Position numbers and translations under genes: made by a program
From: Paenibacillus sp. P25
GTDB lineage: Bacteria > Bacillota > Bacilli > Paenibacillales > NBRC-103111
Assembly: GCA_024704175.1 (NCBI GenBank)
Contig: CP085629.1
Location: 5,952,001 to 6,016,000 of the forward strand
Direction of reading: 5' to 3'
DNA length: 64,000 bases
Shown: positions 45,883 through 55,640 of the stretch, in pieces
How positions within the stretch are numbered: the first letter of the stretch is position 1
Layout of the letters: every line of letters starts with the position of its first letter
Notes under the pieces: generated by a model
Databases searched by the model: none
The model's input: only the letters and a program-made list of their open reading frames with translations
Told to the model about the DNA's origin: nothing

Positions 45883-46356
45883 ATGGATAAGCGAAAAGAA
45901 GACCGTTCCCGCAGGCACCGGGAGCCTTCGGAACGCCCTATCATACCTTTGCCCATGGAAACGCTGGTGGATGTCGATATGCTGACGGCCGCCGAAATGC
46001 GAAAGAAAAGCGCAGTGGACGAGGCTTTCGAGGAATTCGAGCGCAAAGGGGGCTTTGACGGTCTGCCGGGTCTGGGCAAGCCGCTGGTCGTGCCGACCGG
46101 CGACGTCCTGGAATCTATTATGCGGCAAGCGGACGTTCCTCCGCCGTGGATCATGCTGCGCCGGGAAATCCGCGTCCATTTGGACAAAGCGGCGGAGCTA
46201 ATGCGAAATCGGCCGGACGATCCGGAGATCGACGAGCTGATCCGTGAGATGAACGAGCAGATCGGAGCGCTCAACAGCCGGGCCCCCGGACTCTCCCATC
46301 ACCGCAAGAAGATCACCCGCGACAATTTGCTCGAGCAGTGGGAGCAGTGGCAGTAG
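45883..46356 (+). CDS. DUF1992 (DnaJ-homologue C28-like) protein
   Basis: 157 residues. The DUF1992 core is EAFEEFERKGGFDGLPGLGK then PPPWIMLRREIRVHLDKAAE and LNSRAPGLSHHRKKITRDNL. A basic N-terminal tail (KRKEDRSRRHREPSERP) precedes it. The family is widespread with unknown function. AAAGGAGCG precedes the ATG. Alone, between WYL regulator (divergent) and nitroreductase (convergent). Confidence 0.85.
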   Translation: MDKRKEDRSRRHREPSERPIIPLPMETLVDVDMLTAAEMRKKSAVDEAFEEFERKGGFDGLPGLGKPLVVPTGDVLESIMRQADVPPPWIMLRREIRVHLDKAAELMRNRPDDPEIDELIREMNEQIGALNSRAPGLSHHRKKITRDNLLEQWEQWQ

Positions 46357-46363
46357 CTGCAAC

Positions 46364-46404
46364 AAAGCCCCGGGCCGTGAATTCACGGCAATCCGGGGCT
46401 TCGC
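46364..46404. terminator. Bidirectional terminator
   Basis: AGCCCCGG pairs with CCGGGGCT with CCGTGAATTCACGG inside. It lies between DUF1992 and nitroreductase. Confidence 0.8.
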
Positions 46405-46421
46405 TGTTCCACTTCTCTTGA

Positions 46422-47038
46422 TTAGAAGCTTTCGTAAATGACCTGGTCGCTCAGCGGCAGGCGCGCGGTAGGGCGAGCCGGGGAGGCCGCTTTGCCGATC
46501 GCGATCATCATTACCGGCAGATACCTGTCAGGGATACTCAGCGCCTTCACGACGGCATCCGCGTCATAGCCGCCCATCGGGACGGAATCGTATCCTTTGG
46601 CCTTGGCTGCGAGCATCAGCTGCATGGCGGCCAGCGAGGCGTTACGGATCGCTTCGTCGCGGGCAATGTGCGGGTCGCCTGCATAGGTCGCTTCGATCTG
46701 CCCGATCATCGTGTTCCGGACCTCCGGCGGTGCATCCGCATAAACGACCGGCGCCGCCAAATTGGCCTGAAGGTCGCCGAGCACGATGACGGTAACGGAG
46801 GAATCCGATACCTGCTGCTGGCCGTAAGCCAGCGGAAGCAAACGGTCTTTGTTCGCCTGCTCGCGGACGACGAGGAAACGCCAGTGCTGCAGGTTCCAGG
46901 ACGAAGGGGCTCCGGCCGCCAGGTCCAGAATTTCATTCAGCTCGGCATCCGGTATCACGACATCCCGTTCATATTTGCGGACGGAATGGCGGGAACGCAT
47001 GACTTCTTCGGCTGTCAGCTTTGATTTACAATGCTCAT
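46422..47038 (-). CDS. Nitroreductase-family FMN oxidoreductase (one frameshift at the start)
   Basis: 205 residues after repair, YodC-like: VMRSRHSVRKYERD (FMN phosphate site), APSSWNLQHWRFLVV, LAAMQLMLAAKAKGYDSVPM, MIAIGKAASPARPTARLPL. The ATG at 47038 with GCAGGAG upstream opens MSIVNQKLTAEEVMRSRHSV if one A is added to the A-run near 47022; otherwise the frame would start only at MRSRHSV. Such enzymes reduce nitro compounds or quinones with NAD(P)H. Substrate unknown. Confidence 0.88.
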
Positions 47039-47170
47039 AAATGCACTCCTGCCCGGTAATGGATTAAGGTCGTTTGCTGTCTTGGGTAGCTTCTTTTAGT
47101 GTCTGACCCGTTTCCTTATTTTATGAGCCGAAATTTTTCCAGTCAATACCATTCGTTCATCTTTTCAAAA

Positions 47171-47206
47171 AGAAAAAAAGAAGGCGTCCGCATGAGTCGC
47201 CTTCTT
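47171..47206 (-). terminator. Terminator downstream of the DUF4870 gene
   Basis: AAGAAGGCG and CGCCTTCTT form a stem followed by seven T on the minus strand. It lies about 130 bases after the gene stop; the stretch between holds only small GC hairpins. Confidence 0.7.
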
Positions 47207-47333
47207 AACAGGGAAAGGGGAAGCGCCGCCGGATGACCCCCGATCGGCGACCTCTGGCGAAAGAGGCGCGCAGGATCGGGAGGAGGGGAGCCGTTCGGTA
47301 GCATCCGGCAGTCGGAAAGGCCTTGCGGCCCTG

Positions 47334-47671
47334 CTAGGCTTTCAGGAGGGTCACTCTTCCAATCAGGGGAAGGGGACTGCGCTCGCCGCGGACCGCCCTG
47401 ACGATGCCCAGCGGCGCAAGTCCCCGATCAGTAAATGGATTAGCGGCGCAGCCAGCCAGCCGATCGCGGGAAGCAGCCCGAGCGCCGTATGGCATAGTGC
47501 GCCGGCCAGAAACAAAAGAAGCCCCTGGTTCGCATGATACATGGCGAATTTGGAATCCTTCGCTGAGATCAGCGGGAGGAAGAATAAAATATAGGACAGC
47601 GCGGCAACCGTTTTATGACGCTGCACGTCGTACGCTTCGAAATACACTTGTTCGGGCTCCAGATGCTTCAA
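47334..47671 (-). CDS. DUF4870-like membrane protein (one frameshift)
   Basis: 112 residues after repair: AALSYILFFLPLISAKDSKF, AMYHANQGLLLFL, then GLAPLGIVRAVRGERSPLPL and IGRV as the family's C terminus. Three TM segments. The break near 47412 is cured by one G in a G-run. The function of the family is unknown. It is divergent from the NarL-type regulator gene. Confidence 0.82.
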
Positions 47672-47857
47672 CGGGTTTCACCTCTATCAACAAGCCTGAT
47701 TGGCTTCGTCTCCTGTATCATATAACCCTCCCGGTCATAATGACCAGTTACCCGCATCACAACTTTGGTCACGACCTTGCCGGACCCCTTGGATCCATAT
47801 ATTCAACCGATTTCGTTTCCACTATAATGAAACTATGGAAACGGAGTGAAAAAACGG

Positions 47858-48532
47858 ATGGAAGCTGCTATTAAAATCGTTATCGCCGACGATCAGACCC
47901 TGATGCGGGACGGCCTGCAAACCATTCTGTCCCTGGAGGACGATATGGAGGTGGTCGGCACCGCCGAGAACGGGCTGGAGGCTTGCGAGCTGGTAGGCCG
48001 GCTGAGGCCGGATGTGGTGCTGATGGATATTCAGATGCCCCTGCTGAACGGAATCGAATGCACCAAGCGGATCAAGAAGGAATTCCCGGACACGTTCATC
48101 CTGATTCTGACGACCTTCGCGGAGGATGACTACATTGTGGAGGGGCTCGCGAACGGGGCGGCCGGCTTTCTGCTGAAGGATATGCCCGGGGATAAGCTCA
48201 TCCAGTCGATCCGGGACTGCGTGAAGGGGCGACTCCTGATGCCTGCGGTCGTTGCAGCCAAGCTGGCGGCGAGACTCTCTTACGCGTCATCCCCCAAGGA
48301 GGGTGATTTCGACGTCAAACGGCTGAAGGAGCAGGGCATCAGCTTCAAGGACCGCGAGAAGCATATCAGCCTGCTGATGATGGAGGGAAAGAACAACCGG
48401 CAGATCGCGGGGCCGCTGTTTATGAGCGAAGGAACCGTGAAGAATTACGTCAGCACGATCTATAACAAAATCGGAACGAACGACCGGACGAAAGCGATTC
48501 TGCTGCTGAAGGAGCCGCTGAAGGAGAGCTAA
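47858..48532 (+). CDS. NarL/LuxR-type response regulator
   Basis: About 224 residues. Receiver domain: IADDQTLMRDGLQTILS, phospho-acceptor Asp in RPDVVLMDIQMP, TTFAEDD, Lys in GFLLKDMP. The LuxR HTH is FKDREKHISLLMMEGKNNRQ then IAGPLFMSEGTVKNYVSTIY. A Phe-Lys-Asp-Arg-Glu opening replaces the usual LT-RE. The ATG at 47858 is preferred over the GTG at 47846. A TATAAT lies just before the ribosome site region. It pairs with the kinase starting at 48713. Confidence 0.88.
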   Translation: MEAAIKIVIADDQTLMRDGLQTILSLEDDMEVVGTAENGLEACELVGRLRPDVVLMDIQMPLLNGIECTKRIKKEFPDTFILILTTFAEDDYIVEGLANGAAGFLLKDMPGDKLIQSIRDCVKGRLLMPAVVAAKLAARLSYASSPKEGDFDVKRLKEQGISFKDREKHISLLMMEGKNNRQIAGPLFMSEGTVKNYVSTIYNKIGTNDRTKAILLLKEPLKES

Positions 48533-48712
48533 GGCGCGCGCCTACCCCGTTTTGAGGAAACGGGATCTTTCAGGATGCACAGCGTGACCCGCGTCACTAT
48601 CATATGACCGCCCCTTCTCCACCAATGGAGAGGATACGGAAAGGATGTCAACCGCCATGGAACTGCCTCGTTATAGCAATGACGGATTTCTTAGCCGGAG
48701 GCTGATTCACCT

Positions 48713-51700
48713 ATGCCGATGACTGCACGGTTACGGACCGGGTGGAAGCTTTACGCCGCGCTGCTGCTGGCCCTTCTGCTGGCGGCGGGCTTCTTATCCG
48801 CCGCCGCACCGGAGCAGGAGACGGCTTATTCCCTAAGCGGCGGGCCCGGGTGGCTGGTTCACCTCGGCGATTTGCCAGTAACTCCGGACGGAGCCTTCGA
48901 TGCGGCGGGCGCCGATTGGCGGCCCATGCAGGAGATTCGTGAAGCCTTTAAGGGGCAGCGATTTACCGGCATGTTCTGGATGAAACAGACAGCGCCGCCG
49001 ATGCCTGTAGACGGGGCCTCGCTGTACGTCCGGGACCAAAAATCATTCGAGCTCTATCTCGACCGGCAGAAGCTGGCCTCCGTCAATTTCAGCCCCTACG
49101 ATTTTCGGGTCAACGCGCCCTTTCAGTGGCGCATCCTGCCGCCGCCGGCCGGCTTTGAAGGAAAGACGCTGTATGCACGGGTCTATTTCGATGACAGACA
49201 GCTGCGCCCCGGGCAATTCTCGCTCGGTTCGGGCAGCGGCTTCTGGTCCTCCCTGCTGCGGCAGGATATCAATAACGCGGTGCTCTCGACGCTGTTCTTC
49301 GGACTCGGGGCCTTTGCGCTCTTCTTATTCATCCAAAACCGGGACAACCGGCTCTATTGGTACTTCTCTCTGTTCGCCATCTTTGCAGGCTACGGATGCG
49401 CCGAACGCAGCTTACTGCTGCCCGTGCTGGTGCACGCCCCGCTGTTTCATTACTATCACGATGTCGCGCTACCGATGTGCACCTTCGCTTTTCTTGCTTT
49501 TCTGGAACAAATGTACGGTCCCGGAAAATGGAAGCTGCGCCGCCGGTTGTGGCAGACGATGCTGGCCTTCTCTGCGGTCTGCATTGCGGTCGGGATGAAG
49601 GATGCGGTGATGTACAAGGATATGATCCGGTACGTCTTTCCGGCGCTGTTCCTTCCGGTCTTCGCCGGGACGGCGGGCGTCATTGTCCGGATTTTTCTGA
49701 AGCAGAGAGACCGCGAGACGCTCTGGTCGCTCTGCGGCGCGCGCCCTGCTGCTGCTGTCCACGTTCCTGCATTCGCGCTTATTGTCAATACCGGACTGCC
49801 GGCGTTCGTGGCGGCTCACTTCCCCGCACTGTACCGGATGTGGCCGGACCAAATCTTTGCAGGCGTCTTCCTGTTCCTCTCCTGCCTCGGCATGGTGCTG
49901 GTAGGACGGTTCACCCAGGTCCACCGCCAGGTCCGGACGTATGCCGCGGAGCTCGAGGAGAAGAATGAGCGGCTGATGGAAGTGGCCCGGCTGAAGGACG
50001 AGTTTCTGGCCAATACCTCCCATGAGCTCCGGACGCCGCTCAACGGCATCATCGGGCTCACCGAGTCTCTGCTCGACGGGATCGGCGGGCCGCTGGATCC
50101 CAGGGTCCGCAGCAATCTGCAGCTCGTTGTTTCCAGCGGGAAAAGACTGGCGAATCTGATCAACGATATCATGGATTTCGCCAAGCTGCGCCACCGGGAC
50201 CTTCAGCTCAATCTGGAGCCGGTAAGACTTCGGGAGCGGACGGATATCGTGCTCGCCGTCTTCGCGCCGCTCGCCCGGAAGAAGGGCATCGAGCTCGCGG
50301 GCCGGATCGGGGACGCGCTTCCGCCCGCCGCGGCCGACGGCAACCGGGTCGAGCAAATTTTGTACAATCTGATCGGCAACGCGATCAAATTCACCGAGTC
50401 GGGGCGGGTCTGGGTCGAAGCGGCGTTAGAGGAGGGGCGGCTCCGGCTCTCTGTCGGGGATACGGGCATCGGTATTCCGGCGGAGAAGCAGGAGGCGATC
50501 TTCGAAGCTTTCGAGCAGGTCGAAGGCTCCTCCAGCCGCGAGCATGGCGGAACGGGCCTCGGCCTTCCGATCTCGAGAAAGCTGGTGGAGCTGCACGGCG
50601 GCTCCTTGACCGTGGAATCGTCCCCGGGGCAAGGCTCGGTCTTCAAGCTGACGTCGCCGGTATGGACCGGGCAGGCTGAAGCAGAGCCTGTTGCCGGACG
50701 GACGGCCGCGGAGGATGCGCCGGATCCGGCACTGCAGACGCTCCGGCTGACGATGCCGCCGGCGTACCCGGCCGCGGCCGAGCCTGCTGAAAGCGAAGCG
50801 GCGGCGCCGGGACGGCGACCGGCGAAGCGGGCGGGTCGACCGTCATGCCAGCGATGAAGAAAGCCGGCTATCCCCGCTTCGACCGAAAGCGACCGTTCCT
50901 GCCCGCATTCTAGTTGTCGACGATGAGCCGGTGAACTTGCAGGTGATGGCAAGCTATTTGGCACAAGAGCCGTACACCTTGATTCAGGCATCCGGGGGCC
51001 GGGAAGCGCTGCAGCTGGTTTCGGCGGAGAAGCCCGATTTGATCCTGCTTGATGTAATGATGCCACGAATGACCGGTTACGACGTATGCCGTGCGGTCCG
51101 GGAAGTGTACAGTCCAAGCGAGCTTCCGGTGCTGCTTGTGACCGCCAAGAACCGGATCGAGGACTTGGTGGAAGGCTTTGGTGCCGGAGCGAACGATTAT
51201 TTGGCGAAGCCCGTGTCCCGAAAGGAGTCGCTAGCGCGGGTAAACTCCCAGCTTGAGCTATCCCGCTTCCACCATGCCATGGAGGCGCTCGTCGAGGAGC
51301 GGACGTCCGAGCTAGCCGAGAGCAACCAGCGGCTTCGCGACTCCATGCGGGAGACGGCGGAAGCCATGGCCGAACTCTCCGTCATGGAGGAGCGCAACCG
51401 GATTGCTCAAGAAATCCATGACATGGTAGGGCATACGCTCACCACCACGATCGTTCAGATCGAAGCCGCCAAGCGGCTTCTGTCCAAGAACCGCGAGCTC
51501 GGGATGGAGAAGCTCGACTTGTCCCAGGAGCTGGTGCGCAAGGGGCTGAACCAGATCCGCGAGTCCGTGCGCCTTCTCTCGGAGAGCAGTCTGGATTACG
51601 ACCTTGCAGGGGCCATGGTCAAGCTGATGGAGGAGACCCGGCAGGTGACCGGCATCGAGATCCGCCACCGGATCTCCCCAGCGCCTCCGCTCAGCGCGAT

Positions 51701-51971
51701 GCAGAAGAAGGTGCTGTTCCATGCCCTGCAGGAAGGGCTGACCAACGGCATCCGGCACGGGGAGAGCACACAGTTTGATTTCGTGCTGGAGCACCGGGAG
51801 GAAGAGCTCTATTTTATGTTGGAGAACAACGGCCGGAGGTACGAGGAAACGGGAATGGGCTTCGGCCTGAGGGCCATGAGCGAGCGGGTCCGCCAGCTCG
51901 GGGGCTCGCTGAGCCTGACCTCCCCCGGGTCCCAAGGCTGCATCCTGACGCTAGTCCTTCCGGCAGAGTAG
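48713..51971 (+). CDS. 7TMR-DISM hybrid histidine kinase with receiver and second kinase module (two frameshifts)
   Basis: About 1086 residues after repair. Order: signal/TM (10-28); an extracellular 7TMR-DISM sensor domain (about 35-180); seven TM segments (about 185-395); HisKA with H437 in NTSHELRTPLNGII; HATPase (N552 region NLIGNAIKF, DTGIGIP, GGTGLGLPIS); an Ala/Gly linker; receiver domain (ARILVVDDEPVN, Asp in DLILLDVMMP, TAKN); HisKA_3 with MEERNRIAQEIHDMVGHTLT; second HATPase (ALQEGLTNGIRHG, GMGFGLRAM). The breaks lie near 50815 and 50876; one G and one C restore the linker and VPARILVV. Two transmitter modules in one chain is striking: the HisKA_3 module suits the NarL-type partner upstream. 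Confidence 0.88.
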
Positions 51972-52071
51972 CCATTCTTTCAAGTGAACCGGGATTTCTG
52001 CGGCATTCCGCGGGAATCCCTTCTTTCTCCGCCTGTTCGCCTTCCCTTTTTTTCGCAAAATCCCTTCCTTT

Positions 52072-52111
52072 CAAAAAAGCGCTTACATTCAAAGCCGAAA
52101 TAAGGTATAGT
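52072..52111 (+). promoter_or_regulatory. yhfH promoter with cre-like site
   Basis: TTACAT (52083-52088), 17 bases, TATAGT (52106-52111). AAAAAAGCGCTTACA (52073-52087) overlaps the -35 and resembles a CcpA cre site. Confidence 0.5.
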
Positions 52112-52184
52112 AAAAGGTAACATCAGGAAATTCCCAGCAGACGTCGCCGCTTTCATAGCAGCTTACGATCCGGTCATTCGCAGC

Positions 52185-52247
52185 GGTTTTACCCCGTAAA
52201 ACCCAAGGTCCTTGCTTTCGATGTTTGTTTTTTACCCCGTAAAAAAC
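52185..52247. repeat. Twin TTTTAC-CCC-GTAAAA palindromes ahead of yhfH
   Basis: GGTTTTACCCCGTAAAACC (52185-52203) and TTTTTTACCCCGTAAAAAA (52228-52246) share the core TTTTACCCCGTAAAA. Their centres are 43 bases apart. They lie in the presumed 5' untranslated region. Either operators or RNA hairpins with a CCC tip. Confidence 0.6.
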
Positions 52248-52265
52248 GCCCAAGGAGGAACCGGC

Positions 52266-52448
52266 ATGCTCATGAGAACAAGCGAGTTTTATGACAACCT
52301 GCCCCTGAAAGCCTGCGATACGTGCGGCGAGGTGATGGAAGAAATGGCGGACTGCTACAGCTGTACCTGTCCCCGGTGCAAAGGAATGACGTTCTATCCC
52401 TTAAGCCCCGTCCCTGTCCCCGGCGTATCCGATAGGGAAGGAACCTGA
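52266..52448 (+). CDS. YhfH-family small zinc-ribbon-like protein
   Basis: 60 residues: MLMRTSEFYDNLPLKACDTC, then GEVMEEMADCYSCTCPRCKG. The FY-NLP-K-C--CG start and two CxxC pairs are the YhfH pattern; a zinc ribbon is likely. Function unknown. AAGGAGG stands seven bases before the ATG. Confidence 0.82.
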   Translation: MLMRTSEFYDNLPLKACDTCGEVMEEMADCYSCTCPRCKGMTFYPLSPVPVPGVSDREGT

Positions 52449-52508
52449 CGGAGGACTGCCGAAGCGACCCACCCGCGCCTCATTCGAAGCAAACCATCCC
52501 GCCCACTT

Positions 52509-52566
52509 AAAAACCCGCCGGAATCCGCGGCTCTCACAGCCGGTGCGGACCCGCGGCGGGTTTTTC
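52509..52566. terminator. Bidirectional terminator
   Basis: AAAAACCCGCCG pairs with CGGCGGGTTTTT, with a second hairpin inside. Confidence 0.85.
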
Positions 52567-52581
52567 TGTTTGCGTCGCCAT

Positions 52582-53778
52582 TTAGAGCATGCGGGCGACA
52601 GCGGCTACCGCCGCCGGCGCGCTCTGCGGGCTGTCCGCCGTCTGCAGCTGAACGATCGCCTCGACGGCCCGCTCGGCCGACCGGGCGGAGCGCATGTGCA
52701 GCGCCTCGGCACGCATCCGCCCCAGTCGCTGCCTGTTCTCCAGCGGCTCCAGCAGCTGCTGCTTTAAGTCCCGGTCATCCGAGGCCTTCACCGCCACGCC
52801 CGCTTTCACGAGCACCGCCGTATTGTCCTCCTCCTGCCCGGGAATCGGCTTCAGCAGCAGCATCGGCGGCCCCATCGTGACCGCTTCCGTTGTCGTCAGC
52901 CCGCCCGGCTTCGTGAGCAGCAGGTCGGATACCGCCATCCACTCCGGAATCTCTTCTGCATAGCCCTTGACGAATACCCGGTCCGCCGGCCAACGCCGGG
53001 AAGCTTTCTCGAAATCTGCCTTCAGCTTCTCGTTGCTTCCGCAAATCAGCACGAGCTGCATCCGCTCGTACAGCTTGTCCGAGCGGAGCAGCTTGCGCAC
53101 CTCCCGGGCCAGCAGTCCGTCGCCGCCTCCCATGACCAGCACCACCGGCGGCTTCGGATGCAGTCCGAACTGCCGGCGGAGGCGCTCCCGGTCCACCGGC
53201 TCGCCGAACCGCTTCCGGACCGGAATGCCCGTGACACGGATCGCCGCCTGCGGTACCCCGCGTCTGCGCAGGGTCGCCGCGGCTTCCGCCGAGCCCGTCA
53301 AGTAGAGCCCGGTGCCCGGATTGATCCACATCCCGTGGTCCGTATGGTCCGTGATTACCGTGACGACGGGCGCCTCCAGCAGTCCCCTGCTCTTCAGCGG
53401 CGATACGGCGGCCGCCGCCAGCGGGAAGGTGCAGACGACCACATCCGGCTTCTTCTCCGCCATCAAGGCGGCCAGCCGGCCGAGGCCGAGCAGCAAGAAG
53501 GCTTTGAACGGTCCCGACAAGTCCCGGCTGTCCCGTGTTTTACGAAAAAAGTATCCGTATAAGGACGGTATTTTTTCCACACTTTTCAGGAAAACGGTTC
53601 GCAGCACCGGATGCAGACGGGGATAAACTTCTTTCGTGAAATCCGCTACCTCCGCCTCTACCCGCGATGCGGCATATCCGCAAGCTTCTGCAAGCGCCAT
53701 GGCGACCTGCTTATGGCCGTCCCCAAAATCCCCCGACAGCACCAGCAGGCGTATCGGCCGTTCGGCCTTATTGCTCAT
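52582..53778 (-). CDS. UgtP/MGDG-synthase-like glycosyltransferase
   Basis: About 398 residues, GT28-like: N-terminal VLSGDFGDGHKQVAMALAEA (the MGDG synthase 'SGD-G-GH' motif), KKPDVVVCTFPLAA, TVITDHTDHGMWI, RVTGIPVRKRFGEP, VLVMGGGDGL, VKGYAEEIPEWMAVSDLLLT, and the nucleotide-sugar site KPGGLTTTEAVTMGPPMLLL. In Bacillus the homologue UgtP adds glucose to diacylglycerol, the lipid anchor for lipoteichoic acid. The start at 53778 has a GGGGG-rich site upstream. A relation with the LTA-synthase-like gene at 60819 is plausible. Confidence 0.88.
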   Translation of the reverse strand: MSNKAERPIRLLVLSGDFGDGHKQVAMALAEACGYAASRVEAEVADFTKEVYPRLHPVLRTVFLKSVEKIPSLYGYFFRKTRDSRDLSGPFKAFLLLGLGRLAALMAEKKPDVVVCTFPLAAAAVSPLKSRGLLEAPVVTVITDHTDHGMWINPGTGLYLTGSAEAAATLRRRGVPQAAIRVTGIPVRKRFGEPVDRERLRRQFGLHPKPPVVLVMGGGDGLLAREVRKLLRSDKLYERMQLVLICGSNEKLKADFEKASRRWPADRVFVKGYAEEIPEWMAVSDLLLTKPGGLTTTEAVTMGPPMLLLKPIPGQEEDNTAVLVKAGVAVKASDDRDLKQQLLEPLENRQRLGRMRAEALHMRSARSAERAVEAIVQLQTADSPQSAPAAVAAVARML

Positions 53779-53921
53779 CATCAGCCCCCTGAACATTGTA
53801 CGGCAATCGCCTTTTTATGTTATATTAGACGATAAGAAAAATTCCTTATCGGAGTCTTTTCAAAGATGCCTGACCTCAGGTTTGCGCATCAAACCCGCTT
53901 CGTAAGCAGGAAATTTTTCTT

Positions 53922-54104
53922 GGTATAGAAAGTCGCACTTCGCTTTAATGCTTTAGCCAATTTAAACTTTCTATATCGTTAAGAAAAGCCTCTGATCGAA
54001 GCACTTTCGATGAAGATACATTCGTGTCTGAGCGGAAGCCTTTCTTGCGAGCAGAAAGTTCACTACGCGCTTTAATACTTTAGCGCTTTAGCGAGATCGA
54101 ACTT
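53922..54104 (+). repeat. Twin stem-loops in the leader of the DHA2 exporter
   Basis: Stem 1: GGTATAGAAAGT (53922-53933) with ACTTTCTATATC (53966-53977). Stem 2: AAGTTC (54056-54061) with GAACTT (54099-54104). Both loops carry GCTTTAAT(G/A)CTTTAGC after AGAAAGT, a direct repeat 125 bases apart. A 13-base A-run follows at 54116-54128. I know no riboswitch class with this form. Confidence 0.55.
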
Positions 54105-54160
54105 GCTTGGCTCTTAAAAAAAAAAAAAGAAAATCCCTTACTAAAAAAGAGGTGACACCT

Positions 54161-55534
54161 TTGTCCAACCCACCTGCCCGCTCGAGACGAAAGGAACTGC
54201 TTCTCATCACCGCCGTCGCGCTGGGCACGCCGCTTAACCCGCTCAACACCTCCATGATTTCCGTCGCTTTGCCCCGGCTTCAGGAGGAGTTTCACTTGAC
54301 TTTCGCCGACGTATCCTGGCTCATCTCGACCTATTATCTTGCCAGTGCGATCGGCCAGCCGGTCATGGGCAAGTGGAGCGATCTGTTCGGCCGCAAGCGG
54401 ATCTTCATGCTGGGACTCCTCCTGGTCACCCTGTCTTCCTGTCTGGCCCCGCTGTCCCCCGGCTTCGGCTGGCTGATCGGCTTCCGCGTCATTCAGGCCT
54501 TCGGCGACTCCGCGCTCTTCCCGTCCGGCATGGGGATGATCCGCGACCAGATTACGTCCAACCAGGCGAGAGCGCTCGGGATCCTGTCGGTCTTCTCGTC
54601 CACCTCGGCCGCATTCGGGCCGTCCCTAGGCGGATTCCTGGTGCATTACGGGGATTGGCCGCTGATCTTTCTCTTCAACTTCCCGTTCATTGCGGCATCT
54701 TTTATTTTAGCATGGAAACTGTTTCCACGGGACCCCAAACGAAACGCGGACGCACCCGGCATGGATTGGAGCGGCGTGATCTTCTTCTCGGTCACCATCT
54801 TCATGTGGTCGCTGTTCTTCCTGTCCTTCGAGGACGGCTTCAGCGTCTGGAAGCTGGTCGTCAGCGCCGTGCTGTCCGTCTTGTTCTACCGGTTCGAGCT
54901 GCGCAAAAGCCAGCCGTTCATCGATGTCGCCTTCTTGCGGAGAAATCTGAACGTCACGCTGATCTATGTGCAATTCATTCTGGTGAATATCGTCTTCTAT
55001 TCGATCATGTTCGGTATTCCGTCCTACCTGCAGCGCGTGCAGCAGATGGATACGCAGCAGACCGGCATCGTCATGCTCTCCATCGCGGGCTTCGGGGTCT
55101 TCATCACGCCGCTTGCCGGCCGCTGGATCGACCGGAGCGGATCGAAGCCGCCGCTCCTTCTGGGGACGGCCGCCGTCATCCTGGGGACGCTGCTCATGCT
55201 CGCCATCCGCGACCAGTCGAGCGGCCTCACGATCTTTCTCATTCTGTCCGTGCTGGGGATCAGCAACGGCTTCAACAACCTCGGGATGCAGACGGCGCTG
55301 TACGATTTCGTCACCAAGGAAGAAACCGGCATCGCCTCGGGCCTCTTCATGACCTCCCGCTTTATGGGGACGATCCTCTCCTCCAGCCTGCTTGCAGCGC
55401 TGTTCGGCAAACATATCACCACCGCGCACCTGCACAGCATGGCCTGGATTTGTGCCGCCATCGGCGTATTGATGCTGCTGCTCACCCTGCGCATGCCGCG
55501 GGCGGGACAAGTTGCCGCCGGCGGCGCGAAATAA
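54161..55534 (+). CDS. DHA2-family MFS multidrug exporter (EmrB/QacA type)
   Basis: 457 residues, 13-14 TM segments, TTG start at 54161 with AAAGAGGTGACACC upstream. An in-frame extension to 54107 crosses a poly-A tract and is unlikely. Motif A region: GKWSDLFGRKRIFMLG; motif C-like: STSAAFGPSLGGFLVH; SMISVALPRLQEEFHLTFAD is the DHA2 opening. Proton-driven drug or metabolite efflux is the usual role. It has a long structured leader with repeated stem-loops, which may regulate it. Confidence 0.88.
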   Translation: MSNPPARSRRKELLLITAVALGTPLNPLNTSMISVALPRLQEEFHLTFADVSWLISTYYLASAIGQPVMGKWSDLFGRKRIFMLGLLLVTLSSCLAPLSPGFGWLIGFRVIQAFGDSALFPSGMGMIRDQITSNQARALGILSVFSSTSAAFGPSLGGFLVHYGDWPLIFLFNFPFIAASFILAWKLFPRDPKRNADAPGMDWSGVIFFSVTIFMWSLFFLSFEDGFSVWKLVVSAVLSVLFYRFELRKSQPFIDVAFLRRNLNVTLIYVQFILVNIVFYSIMFGIPSYLQRVQQMDTQQTGIVMLSIAGFGVFITPLAGRWIDRSGSKPPLLLGTAAVILGTLLMLAIRDQSSGLTIFLILSVLGISNGFNNLGMQTALYDFVTKEETGIASGLFMTSRFMGTILSSSLLAALFGKHITTAHLHSMAWICAAIGVLMLLLTLRMPRAGQVAAGGAK

Positions 55535-55550
55535 CCGGGCGACCCGGCTT

Positions 55551-55604
55551 CATCCGGCTAAAGCGCTAAGGATTCCTTAGCTTCACTTTAGCCGGATTTC
55601 CTTT
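55551..55604 (+). terminator. Terminator after the DHA2 exporter
   Basis: ATCCGGCTAAAG pairs with CTTTAGCCGGAT, with CTAAGG/CCTTAG inside; TTTCCTTTTC follows. Confidence 0.75.
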
Positions 55605-55640
55605 TCGGCGCAAATGCCCTACGGACGAATCGCTTCCGGA

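Noticed and set aside
48645..48721. A 26-codon leader frame (starting ATGTCAACC) overlapping the hybrid kinase start.
   Set aside because: It has a weak GGAAAGG site and stops across the kinase ATG, so coupling is possible, but nothing else supports it as a gene.
54107..54160. A longer DHA2 exporter with a Lys-rich N terminus.
   Set aside because: The extension is encoded by a poly-A tract with no ribosome site, whereas the TTG at 54161 has AAAGAGGTG at good distance.
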